Positions 29,998 through 42,750 of a DNA stretch of 64,000 nt are shown in pieces. Made by a program: the position numbers and the translations under genes. Each line of letters opens with the position of its first letter. Within the stretch, counting starts at the first letter, position 1. Origin of the DNA: Pyrenophora tritici-repentis (lineage: Eukaryota > Ascomycota > Dothideomycetes > Pleosporales > Pleosporaceae). The notes under the pieces were generated by a model. The model saw only the letters and a list, made by a program, of their open reading frames with translations, did not search any database and was not told where the DNA came from. The DNA is taken from NCBI RefSeq assembly GCF_003171515.1, contig NC_089393.1, forward strand, positions 2,790,001-2,854,000, in the 5' to 3' direction.

Positions 29998-31406
29998 TCA
30001 TCTCCTACGCAAATACCCCGCCGCCTGCCCAATAAAATCTCCCGTCTTATGAAAGCAAACAAGATTCGCCCTCGCATCATTCACAGCCTTGCCCACCGAA
30101 CAATCATAAGCCTGCCCAGTATGTGAGTCCTTCGCCGGGCATTTCAGCCCCTTTAGCGCTTTTTGCTCGAACTCTGGTACTAGCGAACAAATCAGCTGAC
30201 ATCCCTTCCTGTTATCCTGTGCGGATACTTACACGTAGCAACATACAACAAAAACTCATCAACCGCCGTACGACTCCGCACCACTCCGCTGGAATGATCA
30301 TCCAACAACACCTCAGCAAGCGCCTCCATCCGTTCAATTGTCTGCACGCGCACCCCCTTGGACAACGCGGCCTGTTCGACATGCAGGGCCGCGAGTGGAG
30401 CGCCGAGTGGGTGTGCGAGTATACGCTGTACATCTTCCGGAGTGAACATTTCCCTACTAAGCGGATTACGAAAAACACCACTATTCGCCTTGATAGCTTG
30501 GACAAGCTCATCCATGGACCAAGCGTAGTTATCCTCTGTGACGAAGAACTCCGCTCGCGGTATATCGGCCACGGCGTCTCCTAGCATTGTTTCGTCGTTG
30601 ATGTAGTTTCTGGCGAGCCGCTCGTGCTCGACGTGCATGAAGGCGGTGTCGATGTGGATGTGCATTGTGGGGGGGAGTGAGTGTTTAATTTTCTGCAGAC
30701 GCGAGATTAGGGCGGAGCGGATGTTGTCGAGGTTTGAGTGGGGTTTTAGGGAGAGGATTGTGGTTTCCATGTCGGAGATGGCGATGGAGGTTGCGTTGGT
30801 GGGGTTTTTTCGGATGTTACGGGCTACCCGTTGGAGAGTTTGTGTTGGTCGAGGCTTACTGCGAGCAGACGGGTTGGTTTCATGGAAAACGGCTGGATTA
30901 TTGGTGCTGTCGCTTTGTGGAGGCCTAGGATACTGCGGTGTTGACTTTGACAAGCCTAGTAGTGTCGAAAACAACAGCTTCGCCCTCGCTGCGACGCACA
31001 TACATGCAGTAGTCAAGCACATCCTCTTATCCTCCTGTTTGCCAGTTGGTTCTGCAAATCCTCCACCCCAGCCTCCCTCAACAGGCTTCAAAGCCGCATC
31101 TTTCCGACCGAGTCCATCCTGATCTCGCACTGGCGCTACCCTCTCAGCCGCACTCCCACCTACCTCACTTTTAAGAACCCTCAAATACCCCTCAACATCC
31201 TCATCTCCCGGAACCAACCCCTTCAAATTCTCCGCCTCATCCAACGCTCCTTCTAGCCAAGAATTCCCAACTGAAATGTAGTGTTCAATCAGTAGTTTCC
31301 TATAGGCTATACCCGGTGAATGCCGTGATATGTGCTCATACAGTTCTGCGACGTAGGCCATATCAGGGCCTGTAGACCTGGAAACGGTCGGTATGGGCGG
31401 CCCCAT
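29998..31406 (-). CDS. Uncharacterised fungal protein with TPR-like N-terminus
   Basis: Exon 1 is 31406-30233 and exon 2 is 30179-29998, joined across a 53-bp intron; total 451 aa. I do not recognise the family. Residues 15-75 (YVAELYEHISRHSP, LIEHYISVGNSWLEGALDEA, PGDEDVEGYL) look like a pair of helical TPR-like hairpins. A Pro/Ser-rich linker follows (about 85-200). A compact second domain (about 230-400) contains FMHVEHERLARNYINDE and SGVFRNPLSREMFTPEDVQ, the latter faintly like a U-box or substrate loop. The last exon has two Cys and KTGDFIGQAAGYLRRR. The acceptor was chosen at CTAG (minus strand) because it restores an open frame to the end; a nearer acceptor gives an early stop. Confidence 0.7.
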
Positions 31407-31863
31407 CGCAGTGAATCTTGGGCTGTGAGTTTGAAGGTTGGGTGTTGGTGGGCTGGGTTTGCGGGGATGTATATTGTCTTTGGTATGGATTTTCTGCTTT
31501 ATTTATGAGTGTTTGTAAGCTTTTATGGGCATTTGTAAGTGCTTGTTGGTTAGTTGAGTGATACTACTAGACAATCAAGCCACAAGGCTGGGGGACGGCG
31601 AGTTGCAGCCTCCTGGCTGATGGATGCATACGGTTTAGCCTGCATGTTCTTATTGAGAGCCATTCGGGCTGGAATGGACCCAGTAGTAATAGTAATGCAC
31701 ATGATGACATAAGGCAGTCTGCGAGGTTGAGGGCTGAAAGTCGGCGCAGCATACTTAGCTTAACGCTAACCATGCATCCTCCTTTGGCTATAAAAGATTG
31801 GCACCATGTACTATTATGTAAGATCTAAAGTACCGCCCTCTAAACAGAGATCTATGTAGACAA
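31407..31863. other. Intergenic
   Basis: Promoter and leader of the minus-strand gene to the left and the 3' region of the gene to the right. Nothing else is seen. Confidence 0.5.
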
Positions 31864-33114
31864 TCATACCACCACCTGCACGCTATAACATTCGCTAATA
31901 CAGCAAATCCGCAAACTCCCCCCAACACCCCATCCCTCCCCCCCATCAAAAAACTCATGGCACCCATCCAGCCCAGCAAAGTTCTCGGCAACAGCAAGAC
32001 CACGTAACCTCTCCGCCTCAATGACGTCCCAATTCCACTCTTCGGGTTCCACAACTTGCGGTAGAACCTCTCCATTGGGTGGCTGCTGTGATTCTACGGG
32101 TTTGGTAGGACCCTGGTACACCCAGCCCTCGGGTTTCGCCGGCACCATATCAGCATCAAACAGCGCCTGTTCGGGGGCCACGGTGATTCTCCCGCGCTTG
32201 ATGACGTATTTTGCGATACCAGTTGCATACACGGCGCCCTTGAGCTTCTCTGCGTTGTACTCCTTGGCGGGTTTCTTGGATTTCTTCCAGGGCTGCAATG
32301 TCCAGCTTTCCGGCTGCGCCACACCAGGTTTCACGAGATGTGTGACTAGGTAGAACCACTTTCTGTCCCAGCAGAGTAATCTGGTCCACATTTCGTATTT
32401 CTTGTACGGCAGGATTTCTTTTTTGAATAGGCAGCTTATTCCGCCTAGGGCGATCATGTGCTTCCCGCGTGTGCCCTCTGTAGCGCCTACGGCACCGGCG
32501 ACAGCGCTCTTGTTGGCACCGTATAGACGGCTGTTTTTGCGTATGCCGTTGCGGATTATGGCTGTGAACAGATGGGTGCGCGAAATGTCCATGTCGCTAA
32601 AATAAGTGCTGTTGGACTTGTGCATGTTGTAATCTGTTTCCAGGAGTGTGGTGCGCGTGGACGTAATGATCGGTTGGAAGAGCGCATGTGGTGGGATGGG
32701 TGTCGGTTGGACATAGAGCTGGTAGAAGAAGGCCCGACAGAAGCGTAACTATCTAGTCTGTCAGCTTTGCTTTGCTGCAGGTGTTGTGGTGGACCTGTGG
32801 TAGTAACGTACGTGCCAGACGAATGGCAGGCTCTTGAGGTTTGTCAACGCGAGAATTATGGCAGCTATTCGCCATAGCCCTCCAGGTGCGTTGTAGCCCG
32901 TCCATCGCGCTACGGTCTCGATTAAACTGCCTCTAAATGTGGGTTGCGACGCGAGTGCTGCTATGGACGCGCCCGCAATGACGATGCTCGCTGTCTGTGA
33001 CATTGTGACCATAGCAGGAACGCTGTGATACACAATTGACAGTGGATACGTCGCGCTATAAAGTGCGCAGAGCGTAAGCAAACTTTGTGATTTGTGATCC
33101 TTCAGAAGCCACAA
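31864..33114 (-). CDS. Membrane-anchored thioesterase-like protein (THEM6/4HBT_2 type)
   Basis: Exon 1 (33114-32812) and exon 2 (32748-31864), joined over a 63-bp intron, give 395 aa. The N-terminal 100 residues hold two or three hydrophobic segments, including ASIVIAGASIAALAS and LWRIAAIILALTNLKSL. Then comes a hot-dog-fold region: NMHKSNSTYFSDMDISRTH, IALGGISCLFKKEI and MWTRLLCWDRKWFYLVTHLV. This is the pattern of THEM6-like acyl-thioesterase superfamily members that act at a membrane on acyl-CoA-type substrates. The N-x-HxSNSTYF..D block is the usual active-site strand. The substrate is unknown. The C-terminus after residue 280 is not conserved with the family. Confidence 0.82.
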
Positions 33115-33439
33115 TCCTGCAAACTTGAGCCGAGGCTCGGAACAACGGGTTCCGAAGTGCTAGACGAATGTGAAGGGGAACTACATGAGGCCAACCGAGC
33201 TAAATTAAGACACGGATTTCAAAATTCCATCAGCGCGAAGATGATATTGCTAAAACGGGATGGTTTGCGGCTGCGGCTGGACAATCTAACTTAACAGAGT
33301 GACGTCAGCAATTGGTGTGTCACAGGCGTCCCATAATCACTATATAATGCGCACTTGGAGTACAGTCGGTCACCGTCCGGTGAGTCCATATATAGTATTA
33401 CGTAAGTGGGTATTGTTGTGTCGAGGCCGGCCGACCAGC

Positions 33440-35489
33440 TCATTTCTTTTTGCCCTTGGTCTTATCCACAACTTCGACCCAGTTCTTGTTCACACCCCGC
33501 TTCTCCAGTGCCTTCATGATGGCATCTTTTTGAGGGCCTTGTACCATGACTTCCATTACAGGCGCCTTTGGACTTGATCCTTGCAATTTATCGACGCTCG
33601 TACTTCCAGCGCACGTTTTTCTCAGCTCGTCAGCAAGTGGTTGTGGTGCAATGTAGTAAGGTTCGAGGCCATGGACTTTGGAGACCGTCTTGTTGCCACT
33701 GCGTGTCTCGAGGGTGATTTGGATCTTTGGAGGTGCGCCAGCTTTAGGCTTTGTGTCGGCGATATCAGCATCATTGCGCAAGATGGTGTGGAATGGAGAG
33801 GCAGCAGCGACCATTCGCTCCGCTAGTGCATCTCTGGGCATTGTACCAGATGATAGCGCCGCGTTATCGGCTGCTGATGAGCCCAGCAGAGCGTCTGCGA
33901 GCTGAGGGTTAATCCGGATGAGGCGCTTGTTCTTGGAGTCAACTAGGTTCTCTGCCTCTACATATGCAATGAGAAATTGCTTCAGCTCTACAGGTGTGTA
34001 AAGACCGCGAGGATCTGTTTTCGAGGCAGCCAAGATAGGAGCCAGTTTCTCTTTGGGCCGTAATACCGAGACCAATTTGAGCTTTTGGCCGACTGATGAT
34101 TCGGCGGACAGAGGGGCGGCTGGCTTGCCATTTGTACTGGAAGCGGCCGGCGCATCCTTCTTTGGTAGTCGGTACGGGACGAAAGACTGGATTTGTGGGT
34201 CTTTAAAGTCAATATCTTGTATGACGACTTCATTGCCGTCGCGGTCTTTGGATTTGAGAATCTTTTGCTTGTCTAAGTACTTGACGAATTTGCGGAGATT
34301 TTTCCAGCTTGTCTTTTTGATTTGTAGCGACGCAGTTCGAGCGGGAGTATAGGTGGGCAGGAAGGGTTGGACGAGCTGGGACATGACGTGTGACTGCGAG
34401 AGTGGAAAGTCGAGGCCGTAACTGGGGTGACCTTTGTTGTGATCCATATGGAATCGCACTCCAAAGAGAAATGCGTTCTTGAAAGCATCGTCAATTTCTG
34501 GTCAACGTTAGTAGCTGATGCGGATACAGAGCCATAGACATGATTACCCTTTGTGTTTAGCTCCTTGTCTTCCAAGACATCGATAAAGTCATTGTTGGAC
34601 GGAGCTTCCTCGCCCTCTACGCCCTGTGCTTCCTCGGCCTGTGACCGCTGGGTAGGATCTGCACCCAGAGTGACACCACCTTCGTCGTCAAGGTCTACGG
34701 CTGCGGTGCGCTCCACGAGACTCGCCTCTTCGCCCTTGTCGTCGTCCCAGCCTTCCAGAACATCAGGTGGTTGGTCACCCGGCTTACCTGTCGAACTCCA
34801 GGACCATATTTCATCGCCTGCCCAGTGGAAAGTTGATACAGCATGTCCCTTCATGCCCTGGACTTGTCCCAAGGCGCTGACGTCTATGGCGCACTCTCCT
34901 ACAGCCATTGGGACAGTCGGCGCCTCGAGACTCGCAATGGCGACGATTGCGCCCTTTGTGGCTTTCTTGGGAAACGGCGGTCCACGCTGAAGGCCAGGCG
35001 TCATCAGATCAGCGCCCCCTTGCAGTTTTTCAACCACAACAAGGGGCGTATACAGCAGCGGCACAATGCGCGCATTATGCCATAGAGTGTAGACGGTGGG
35101 GTACATTCTGTCGCCCGCCTTGACCCAGAGAACTCTCTGCTCACCGCCTGTGCCCTCGTGACTGCCTACGTAAATGGTTCCCGAGACTTGCTTGAGGTCC
35201 GGTCCGGCTGTTGTGGTGAATCGCGCCGACATTGCATTCTCAGGCAGGATCGACCGGCGCAGCGCTGTGAGGCCAGCCGAAGAGGCACTCGCCTTATCGT
35301 CGGTCTTTCTCGCGTCGTCTTCATCATTGGCAGGTATCTCGAGACCAAAGTCTGCGATGATCTGATCGGCTGTCCTGCGCCGGTCGCTGGACTTGAGCGG
35401 AGAGAGGGGCTTGATCTAGCTTGGGGTATCAGGAAGGGGTGCGTGAGCTTGGTGGTGACTTTTCCTACATTCGGCTTCTTTTTGAACAT
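33440..35489 (-). CDS. tma64: Translation factor Tma64/eIF2D (PUA-SWIB-SUI1)
   Basis: Three exons, 35489-35469, 35415-34548 and 34497-33440 (introns 53 and 50 bp), give 648 aa. The tiny first exon encodes MFKKKPN, the typical start of this family. A PUA-like region (residues 60-160: GTIYVGSHEG, MYPTVYTLWHN, GADLMTPGL) is followed by an acidic linker, then a SWIB/MDM2-like domain (YTPVELKQFLIAYVEAENLV). The C-terminal SUI1/eIF1 domain has PKIQITLETRSGNKTVSKVHGLEPY and GPQKDAIMKALEKRGV. The protein binds the 40S subunit and helps deliver or release tRNA at P-site start codons and after termination. It ends in a Lys-rich tail. The next gene to the right diverges from it. Confidence 0.95.
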
Positions 35490-36948
35490 GATGGACGGAT
35501 CTTTACAGCAATACAGCTGTGTGCAGTCGTGGACGAGCTCACCTTGGGCCCGAGCAAAGGTTTGTGATGCGCGACATGCAAATCTCACCCGTGCCCTCAT
35601 CAATGACTTCAGCGGGGCAGCAACCGTGATGCGCCAGCCCACTAGCGCGTTTCCCCATATTTAGGATTCACAAAGGTAAAAAGCAAATGGCTGAATGCAG
35701 AATGCAGAATGCAGAATGCAGAATGCAGAACGCAGGACTTGATATACCTAGGCGTAGAATACAGGACGCACTCTAACTGGACCCAGTAACCCGGTTGCTT
35801 CAACGGCCGTATCCGTATCCTATGGTGGTGGAAAGACTAACAAGTCCGCCGGTCGCTGGATCGTCGGCATGCGGTAACTACATCCCTACATCAGAATCAG
35901 AATGGCATGCACGCCATACGTATAGCCTCGACCCAAAGCAGTAAAGCGAAGCGCACAAAATTTAATACGAACCCAAGGTTTAGTCGTGGGAAAAGACTGC
36001 CATGTCAAGTGCGTGGACTATCGCCATCCATGTCACGTCACACGCACGACAAGTTGTTTTCCCCTCCATACTCGTCCCACCTTCTATGTCACTGACCGCC
36101 AACATGTACCGAACTCGTCCGCGAGGCAGCTGACTTGGCCGTGTCGAAAAAATATATCGCATATCGCCAATGGCATTTGACCGATGACCTCCATCCCCAG
36201 ATTCCAGGAGGTTGGCTAGGCCGCCGCAACGGACAAGAGACCCATGCCGCCAATCCGCAGTGACATGTCGCTGCATCAAATGTAGACCGCTTCCAGGCAA
36301 GGCGTCCTGCCCTGCAATCCCAGCCATGCAGGCACCACTCGTGTGCCCGTGTCACGATACACGCTGCACGTCTTGAAAGTCCTGTCACCACAACGGCCTG
36401 CAGTCCTTGATAGTGCAAACCACTACACCTGTGCCATTGCAAACACTGCGCACTTGGTACCGGTGACGCGAAAACCACACCATGTTGGCCCCGCTATTAT
36501 CCAAAGGCCTCGACCCTGGCTTGACAAACGGCTGACGAAATTCAATCTTCAACCACCAACAAACCCTAGCCGCGTGGTGCCGGCCGAGCACTGGGCGCCA
36601 CCGTCATGATTCACACACACTACACCATTCTTAGCCAAAGTACCATTGCGCACCACTCGGCCCCGGTACCTCCAGGGTACGCTTCGTTCAAGGCGAGATG
36701 CGGAGAACGGGCGCGCCACGAGAACGCCCAACCGGTCCCGTTTGTTTCTTGTGCTTATTCTCCATCTTTTCCTCTCCCCAACTGCCATCTTCGCCCTCCT
36801 CATTGCCATCTTCCTCGTCGCTCCCACTCGTGCCTGCCATGGTAAAAGTGTTGAGGCCGATATTGATCCTTTTCGCCTGGTGACATCACAGCACGCTTCC
36901 TCGGCAACAGCCCCGACTTGCGGGAACATCGAAAATTCTGCGACCGCC
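35490..36948. promoter_or_regulatory. Long divergent intergenic region
   Basis: About 1.46 kb between the starts of tma64 and a membrane-protein gene. It contains a 7-bp microsatellite (35693-35731). The last 350 bases are C/T-rich and likely contain the 5' leader of the gene at 36949, since the frame is open upstream but without an ATG. Overlapping frames are shadows. Confidence 0.5.
35693..35731. repeat. GAATGCA microsatellite
   Basis: Five tandem copies of the 7-bp unit GAATGCA, followed by one degenerate copy. Confidence 0.9.
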
Positions 36949-38299
36949 ATGAGTCCCATCCCCGATATGGAGTGGAAAAAGCATCAGGCTGTGCCAAAGC
37001 CCAGCGACCCAGAGGAACTAATCTTGGAAGCATGGGCTCAAGGCTATCTGGTCGGCGCTCTCGTCATCATGAGCTTCATCACGTTGGCAAATATGAGGCG
37101 AGGTGTGCTTTTGCACAAGGTTAGTGAAAACTCACATATGCAATGACCACTGCTGACTTTTCCCCAGTTGATTTTGCTCGAAGTGAGTCCACTCTGCCCC
37201 ATCCACTAATCCCCATACTGACCCTTCAAAGCTCATCCTCGGTCTATGGCAAAGCTTCTGGTTGTTCTTCCCAAATCCGGTACATGCCTGGTGGCTGTCG
37301 GTTGCTGCCATATTCCTAAATGCTTCATGGTCTCTACATAATGTCATCGCCTGGATGAAGATTAAGCCTTTCTTTTCGCAGCCAGTCAGTTATGTTTTCA
37401 TCGGCACCGTCATCTTGGCGCAACCATACTGGGTCCTGGAGATATACGCAAACTTTGCCTACTTTCACGGCGCCAACAAACTCTTCCTTCATACGCGACC
37501 GTATGAGGCCCTCTGTCGTGATCCCTGGTGGATCTTTACTACCATTTACCTGTTCTGGGTCATCAAGACTCAATACGAATTGAGCATCAAGGAGATTATA
37601 CGGATATCGCCACGCTTCGGTATCATGCTCCTATCCATGGTGCTTAGCATCATCTTCATCATCTTGGATATTCTATGCGTTACAAAGGCTATCGGACTCC
37701 CAGGACCTACAGGCATCAACCCCTTCTGGAAATTCGCCTTTGTTTTCAAGTGCCTCACCGACTCGGTCGTGCTTGATGACTTCAAGGTAGCACTGGATCG
37801 CCTGCGAGCTTTCCGGATCAGTCGACTAGGCAGCTTCTCAGGAGACATGAGCGATAGCCGCAGTCGCAACGGCAACAACCTCGTCGCCACATGGGAAGAC
37901 ATGGAGCGAGAAGCCAACGCACTCCAAAACGTACGCAGCCCCGACGGCGACTACATCCACTCGAGCAATTTCCCCTTCAAACCTAAACGCGCACGCAAGG
38001 CTCACAAAGACTCGGTCATTTCTCCCGACCAATACTACGTCCGCGACTCAAATGCCGGACTAGAGCCGGAAGACATTGTCCCCAGCGCATTGGAGGACCG
38101 CCCAATTGGCCACATAGACGACGACACACAACCCGTGCAGAAGAAACAACACCTCTGCATCGACGACCTGTTCGACCCGAAGAAAAGAGACATGATAGCC
38201 GAAAACGACTACGCCGAGGCTATGAGGCAAATGCAACGCGAAAGCGTATCCACACCCGGCGCCAGCGACTCTACCCGTCGATCAATCCCACCCGGCTGA
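36949..38299 (+). CDS. Multi-span membrane protein of unknown function
   Basis: Exons 36949-37119, 37168-37182 and 37232-38299 (introns 48 and 49 bp) give 417 aa. The middle exon is only 15 bp and encodes LILLE; without it the helix LLHK-LILLE-LILGLW would be broken. About seven hydrophobic segments lie in residues 30-270, for example GYLVGALVIMSFITLANM, VSYVFIGTVILAQPYWVL, WWIFTTIYLFWVI and FGIMLLSMVLSIIFIILDIL. The C-terminal 150 residues are hydrophilic and probably cytosolic. The layout resembles fungal seven-span proteins, but no motif ties it to a known receptor class. The first in-frame ATG was used. Function unknown. Confidence 0.85.
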
Positions 38300-39429
38300 T
38301 AGAAGGAAAAAAAATTCATAACCACAAAACAATCTCAATCTCCCGAATAATCTACCTCTCCATCTATCGGTTGCAACTATACATGCGAATAGTATATGGC
38401 TTTACAACGGCGCGCACACACACCCACGGCCACGACACACGCTCAAGGATACATAGTCTGGCCGAATACCACCGATAGTCGTGTGCGTGCGCATTGCCCC
38501 CAGAGAGTGTGGGCAACACACGTGGAGTGTGCACAGGGCTGAGTTGTCAGCACGGTCGGTCGGTCGGTCGGTCGGCAAAGAAGGCCGGCTCCATGAAACT
38601 TGGTGCAAGGGTTTCCTTGTGTTAGACTTGTTGCGACACTGAGTCAGCCTTAACCTCCCCGAGGTACGCGCCGATTGGGACGGCAGTTGAAAAGTCTCCG
38701 ATGCGGCTTTTGCTGACTGCGTTTACGACTACGACTACTGCTGATGGTGGTATGGCTTATAGGGCGTTCTTGTGTGCGATGATGACGGATAAGCTGGAAT
38801 TTATATATATAGTCATAGTCAGTTATAGATATACCCATTTGCTGTTTGTAGGGAGCTGGAGTGTGCACGTCAGCCTGCAGATGCAGACGCACGCAGTAAG
38901 AATCGTACATGTACATAGAGTTTTACTAAATTCCGACCCCAATTGCATTGCCCATCATCACATTGTAGTATCGTAATCTCGTTCGCCTTGTTTCGTAGCC
39001 TTTTCGTTGATGTAGTTGTTCAGGATTCACAAGGTTTGATTACTCTACACCAGCCAGCCACAAACCATCATGTTACCACACTTGCCTGGGCGAATAGCCT
39101 CAACATGCTACCACGCTTGCAGTGGGCGAACAAGTCTTGCAAAATATCCAATTTCCATTACAGTTTATACAGTTCCAGGGTATATCCGCCATTGCCTGAT
39201 GAAATGAAGAAAGAACACCAAAGTGTGAAATTCCTGATGAAATGGAGAAACGCACAGGTAAAACTCACCACATCCCGCTAACTGGGCCAGAAGCTTTCCT
39301 TCTAGAAGGTTTCATGCAATCAAGCCACAAAACACCCACGACACGACTCAATACCCCCACGTTTCGACCGTCAGAATCTAGACTAGAACAAACACGGTCA
39401 CATACTAACACACCTACCACCCCCCCTCC
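38300..39429. other. Intergenic, convergent 3' ends
   Basis: About 1.1 kb between two convergent genes. It contains a CGGT microsatellite at 38553-38575. Short frames on both strands lack any family resemblance. Confidence 0.5.
38553..38575. repeat. CGGT tetranucleotide microsatellite
   Basis: Nearly six tandem CGGT units. Confidence 0.9.
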
Positions 39430-42400
39430 CTAAACCTCCCTCAAAAATCGTTCGCAGAAATCAAACATACTATCCCTCTCATCCTTCTCAAACTCCTGCA
39501 CACACTGCTCCGGCGTGATAACCGCAGCAATCGTTTGAATCTCCTCTATCCAACGATGCACATAGGGCGCGGAAGGCTCAGTATGCACGACGAAGAAATG
39601 GCGAAAGTCGCGTCTTAAGTCGATTTGTAAACCCGCGTAGTAGCGTATCATGTTGAGGTTGGCGGCCTGGGGGCTGCGTGCGAGGGCGCCGAAGTAGTCG
39701 ACGGGTTGGGTGTCTGCGATGTCGCGGCGCTCGGAGAGGATGGGGAAGTTGTCGGGGATGAGGGAGAGGGGGGTGGTTGGGTCGTCTTGGTCGATGTATT
39801 CGGTTTCTGCGAGGAGGGTGTAGAGTTTGGCGCGGCTGGGTGTTGGTTAGTATATGTGTTTTTATTTGGGTAGAAGAGTGGGGGGGGGGCAAACCTCTGT
39901 AGCGCATCATCGCCTGCTTCGAGCTCTTTCTCGTGGTCTTCGCAGTGCTTGAGGAGGTATTCCATTAGTTCTGGACGGACGCATAGACGCCAGAGGAGGT
40001 CGGAATCATCGGCCTCGTCTGTGATGGACTTTTGATTCCGCAGTCGCGTGACTTTGGCACAGAATAGCTGGATGATCTTCAATGCGAGCTGTGGTTTCTT
40101 CTCAAAGACTTCTTCTGTGATGTAGATGAATCCACCGACTGGAAACACTTCAATGCAGTCATGTCTAGTCACTGCTGGCCTGTCCGATCGAGCAGAGTCA
40201 CACTCATACCCCTCTTGGACACCAATTGACCACAGTCGTACCTCCTTGCGAAGAACCGCACCGAATCCTGGAAGTGCAGTGTAGAAATCGAAATCTGGAT
40301 GCGCCTAAACTTGTCAGTGCCCAGCTTACCAACAGAGAGAACAAACTTACAATGATAATTCCGGATCCCCCTTGTTCGATCTGCTGTCGGAAATGCTCCC
40401 AGGCACCTTCGTGGGTAGCACTGCCTATCTGGACATGGTACATCATGAGCCATCTTGTGATGAGAGCTAGCTCCTCCGCATGTTGCTCCGGGTGGTAGAA
40501 CAGAAACGCCCTTCGATCTACAAAAGGGTTCGCGCCGTCGCTGCGAGCAAACATATCCTTGAAGTTGAGCTTGAGAGCTGAGCCTATCCTGGCTTCAAAA
40601 GATGCACACGCTAACTTGGGAGGAGGAGCCTCGAAAGGTGGGGGTGGAGGCGGTGGTAGTGGGAAGGATAACTGCGACTCTTGCTCGTCGGTTAGATGGC
40701 GAGAAGTTTCCGTTGTCCGAAGTACATCAACCGGAACATCAGGAGTATTGACTAGTATCCTGTCTGAGTACTCACTCTTCGAATCAGTATCCATTGCAGC
40801 CGAGCCTAGAGGGCCTTCATGATGGGTTTCGAAGAGGTTGTATAGAAGATTCATGTTGTTCCCGAAGCCAATGTCTTTGGGTATTTGTACATGTGGTGGA
40901 GCCGCTACCATACCAGTGTCATAATGCTGATAGGCGCAATCTTGTGCCGATTTCCGACATTGAGCATTTTTCCAATAATAGCAGGTAAGAGTGCCAGGAG
41001 GAAGAACTCTATTGATCCTTGGTGCAGGCAATGCATCCTTTGGTATCGCAACTGGCGGATTGCTTGGAAATTTGGGATTTCGTGCGTATCCAGTATTTTT
41101 ATGAGCATATTCGCAAACTTCGGCTGGCTTTCTGCAGCCCTGTGGACCGCGCAGCCAGTGAAGACATGTGAGTGGCTGTCTGCGATACTTTGCAGGTACC
41201 TCCCCACCATCGTGCACAGGTAAATCACGGCCATCTGGACCATGATGCCGATGCAAAAAAAGGCAGTCTTTTGCAGACTTTGGACAATTCATACTTAGTC
41301 TCCATGAGTTACACACCATCTGGATTTTGTCATGTTCCCATGGAGCTAGAGGCTCGTTCTGAGCAAACGTCTGTTCTGTTGGAGCATCATCATGGTCAGA
41401 CTCGGGCGCCTCAGGACGATGTACAATTTCACGACGACCATATACATCATTGTCTGAAACTCGGGGTTTTGTCTTTGCCGTGGCAGATGGGGCATTGACA
41501 AACTCAAGGGCGTTGATATCAGGTGTGCCTTCTGCGCGAGACCTTTTGTCTGCTACTCGTCGGTAATGCAGTGTTTGGAATGGTTTGTCACCCTTTTTCC
41601 ATTCAGAACGCGCCTTGGGCTGGTTAACGAATTTGAGACCCGTAATTGCTGCTGTGCCGGACGTGGTGTTTGGAGTAGATTGGGTTGTCGAAGTGGTTGA
41701 CTGCGTTGCATCACCTGACCTGGTCCCAGAAGATGTCGTTGGTTGTGTAGTTTCGTCAGCGGTAGCAGCAAGGTGTTCGCCAGTATTGCTTCCTCGCCGC
41801 TTTGCTGCAGATGAGGGCTGTGCCGCTTGTATTTTCGCCGACTGTTTACTGCCTTTGGGAGACGGCTTTTCTGGCTCCTTGAAGCTGACTGCCCTGGTTA
41901 GCTTCTTTTTCGAGGTTGATTTGCGGTTGGAATCTGCAGCAGCTTTGGATGGGGTCTGGGACGCCTGAGCTGCCCTCCGTGTGAGTCTGCGATCTGATGT
42001 CGAGGCTGTTTCGCGAGTGGTCTTCTTTTTGGACTTGTTCGACTTTTGGCCTATTTCATCCATCATAGAATCGTTGGTCAGCTCATCTTCCGATGGCGAA
42101 GATTCAGATTGTTCAATAGGAGGCCTACGCGTTTTGGGAGGCTGTCTGATGGGTGCTTCGCAATCTGGGCTGTCATTGAACAAGCTATTGAGTTGACTGG
42201 AGTCTATGGCTTCCCTGTCTTGATGGGAAACTTGGGCCTGTGTCTTTCGTTGTTGGCCAGATCGTGTCATTCGTCGGCTGGACATGGCTTCTTCATCTTC
42301 ACTGTCTGCGATCACAATCGGTCTTGTACGAGCAGCCCTTTGCGCAGCGAGCTTCTTTCTCTTTTTGGCGCGTTTTTCTTGTTTTTTCATGCGCGCTTGG

Positions 42401-42750
42401 TAGGCCTCGTAGGCCGCCTCCTGGTACTCTCTCTCGTTGCGTTCCATGAGTTTTCGCAGAGCCTCCCGGCTCATGGATTCTTTGCGTTTGTTCCATAAGG
42501 CAAGCGCTGAGTGGCTGTGACCACCCGCAAAGTGACATAGTGGTTCCCAGCAGCAATCATGCATGCCATAGCCTTCCCACTTTACCAGCCATCTCTTTCC
42601 GGGCCCGTACTTGTCTTCCCAGTCGGCGGCGTCCCTTTCTGATATGATTTCGTCAATGGCATATTCCTCATCGTCTGACGAGTCGGGAATGACGGTCGAG
42701 GTGACGGATATCTCATCGGTATCCCAATCATTGTCAACATCGAGCGACAT
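39430..42750 (-). CDS. Chromodomain and CCCH zinc-finger protein
   Basis: Four exons, 42750-40351, 40304-40210, 40164-39895 and 39835-39430 (introns 46, 45 and 59 bp), give 1056 aa. The start at MSLDVDNDWD was preferred over an upstream in-frame ATG because it directly precedes the domain. Residues 28-85 form a chromodomain (YAIDEIISERD, KRWLVKWEGYGMHDCCWEP) that would read methylated histone tails. A long basic Ser/Lys-rich disordered region follows. About 555-700 lie three CCCH-like fingers (CNSWRLSMNCPKSAKDCLFLH, then CLHWLRGPQGCRKPAEVCEYAH, then CYYWKNAQCRKSAQDCAYQH). The C-terminal 270 residues form an unrecognised globular domain with EVFPVGGFIYITEEVFE. Likely a heterochromatin factor that also contacts RNA; the combination is notable. 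The 45-bp intron is divisible by three, so its retention would also be in frame. Confidence 0.85.

Noticed and set aside
30637..31122. 161-aa plus-strand frame
   Set aside because: Antisense to the 451-aa minus-strand gene, which has a consistent splice and end.
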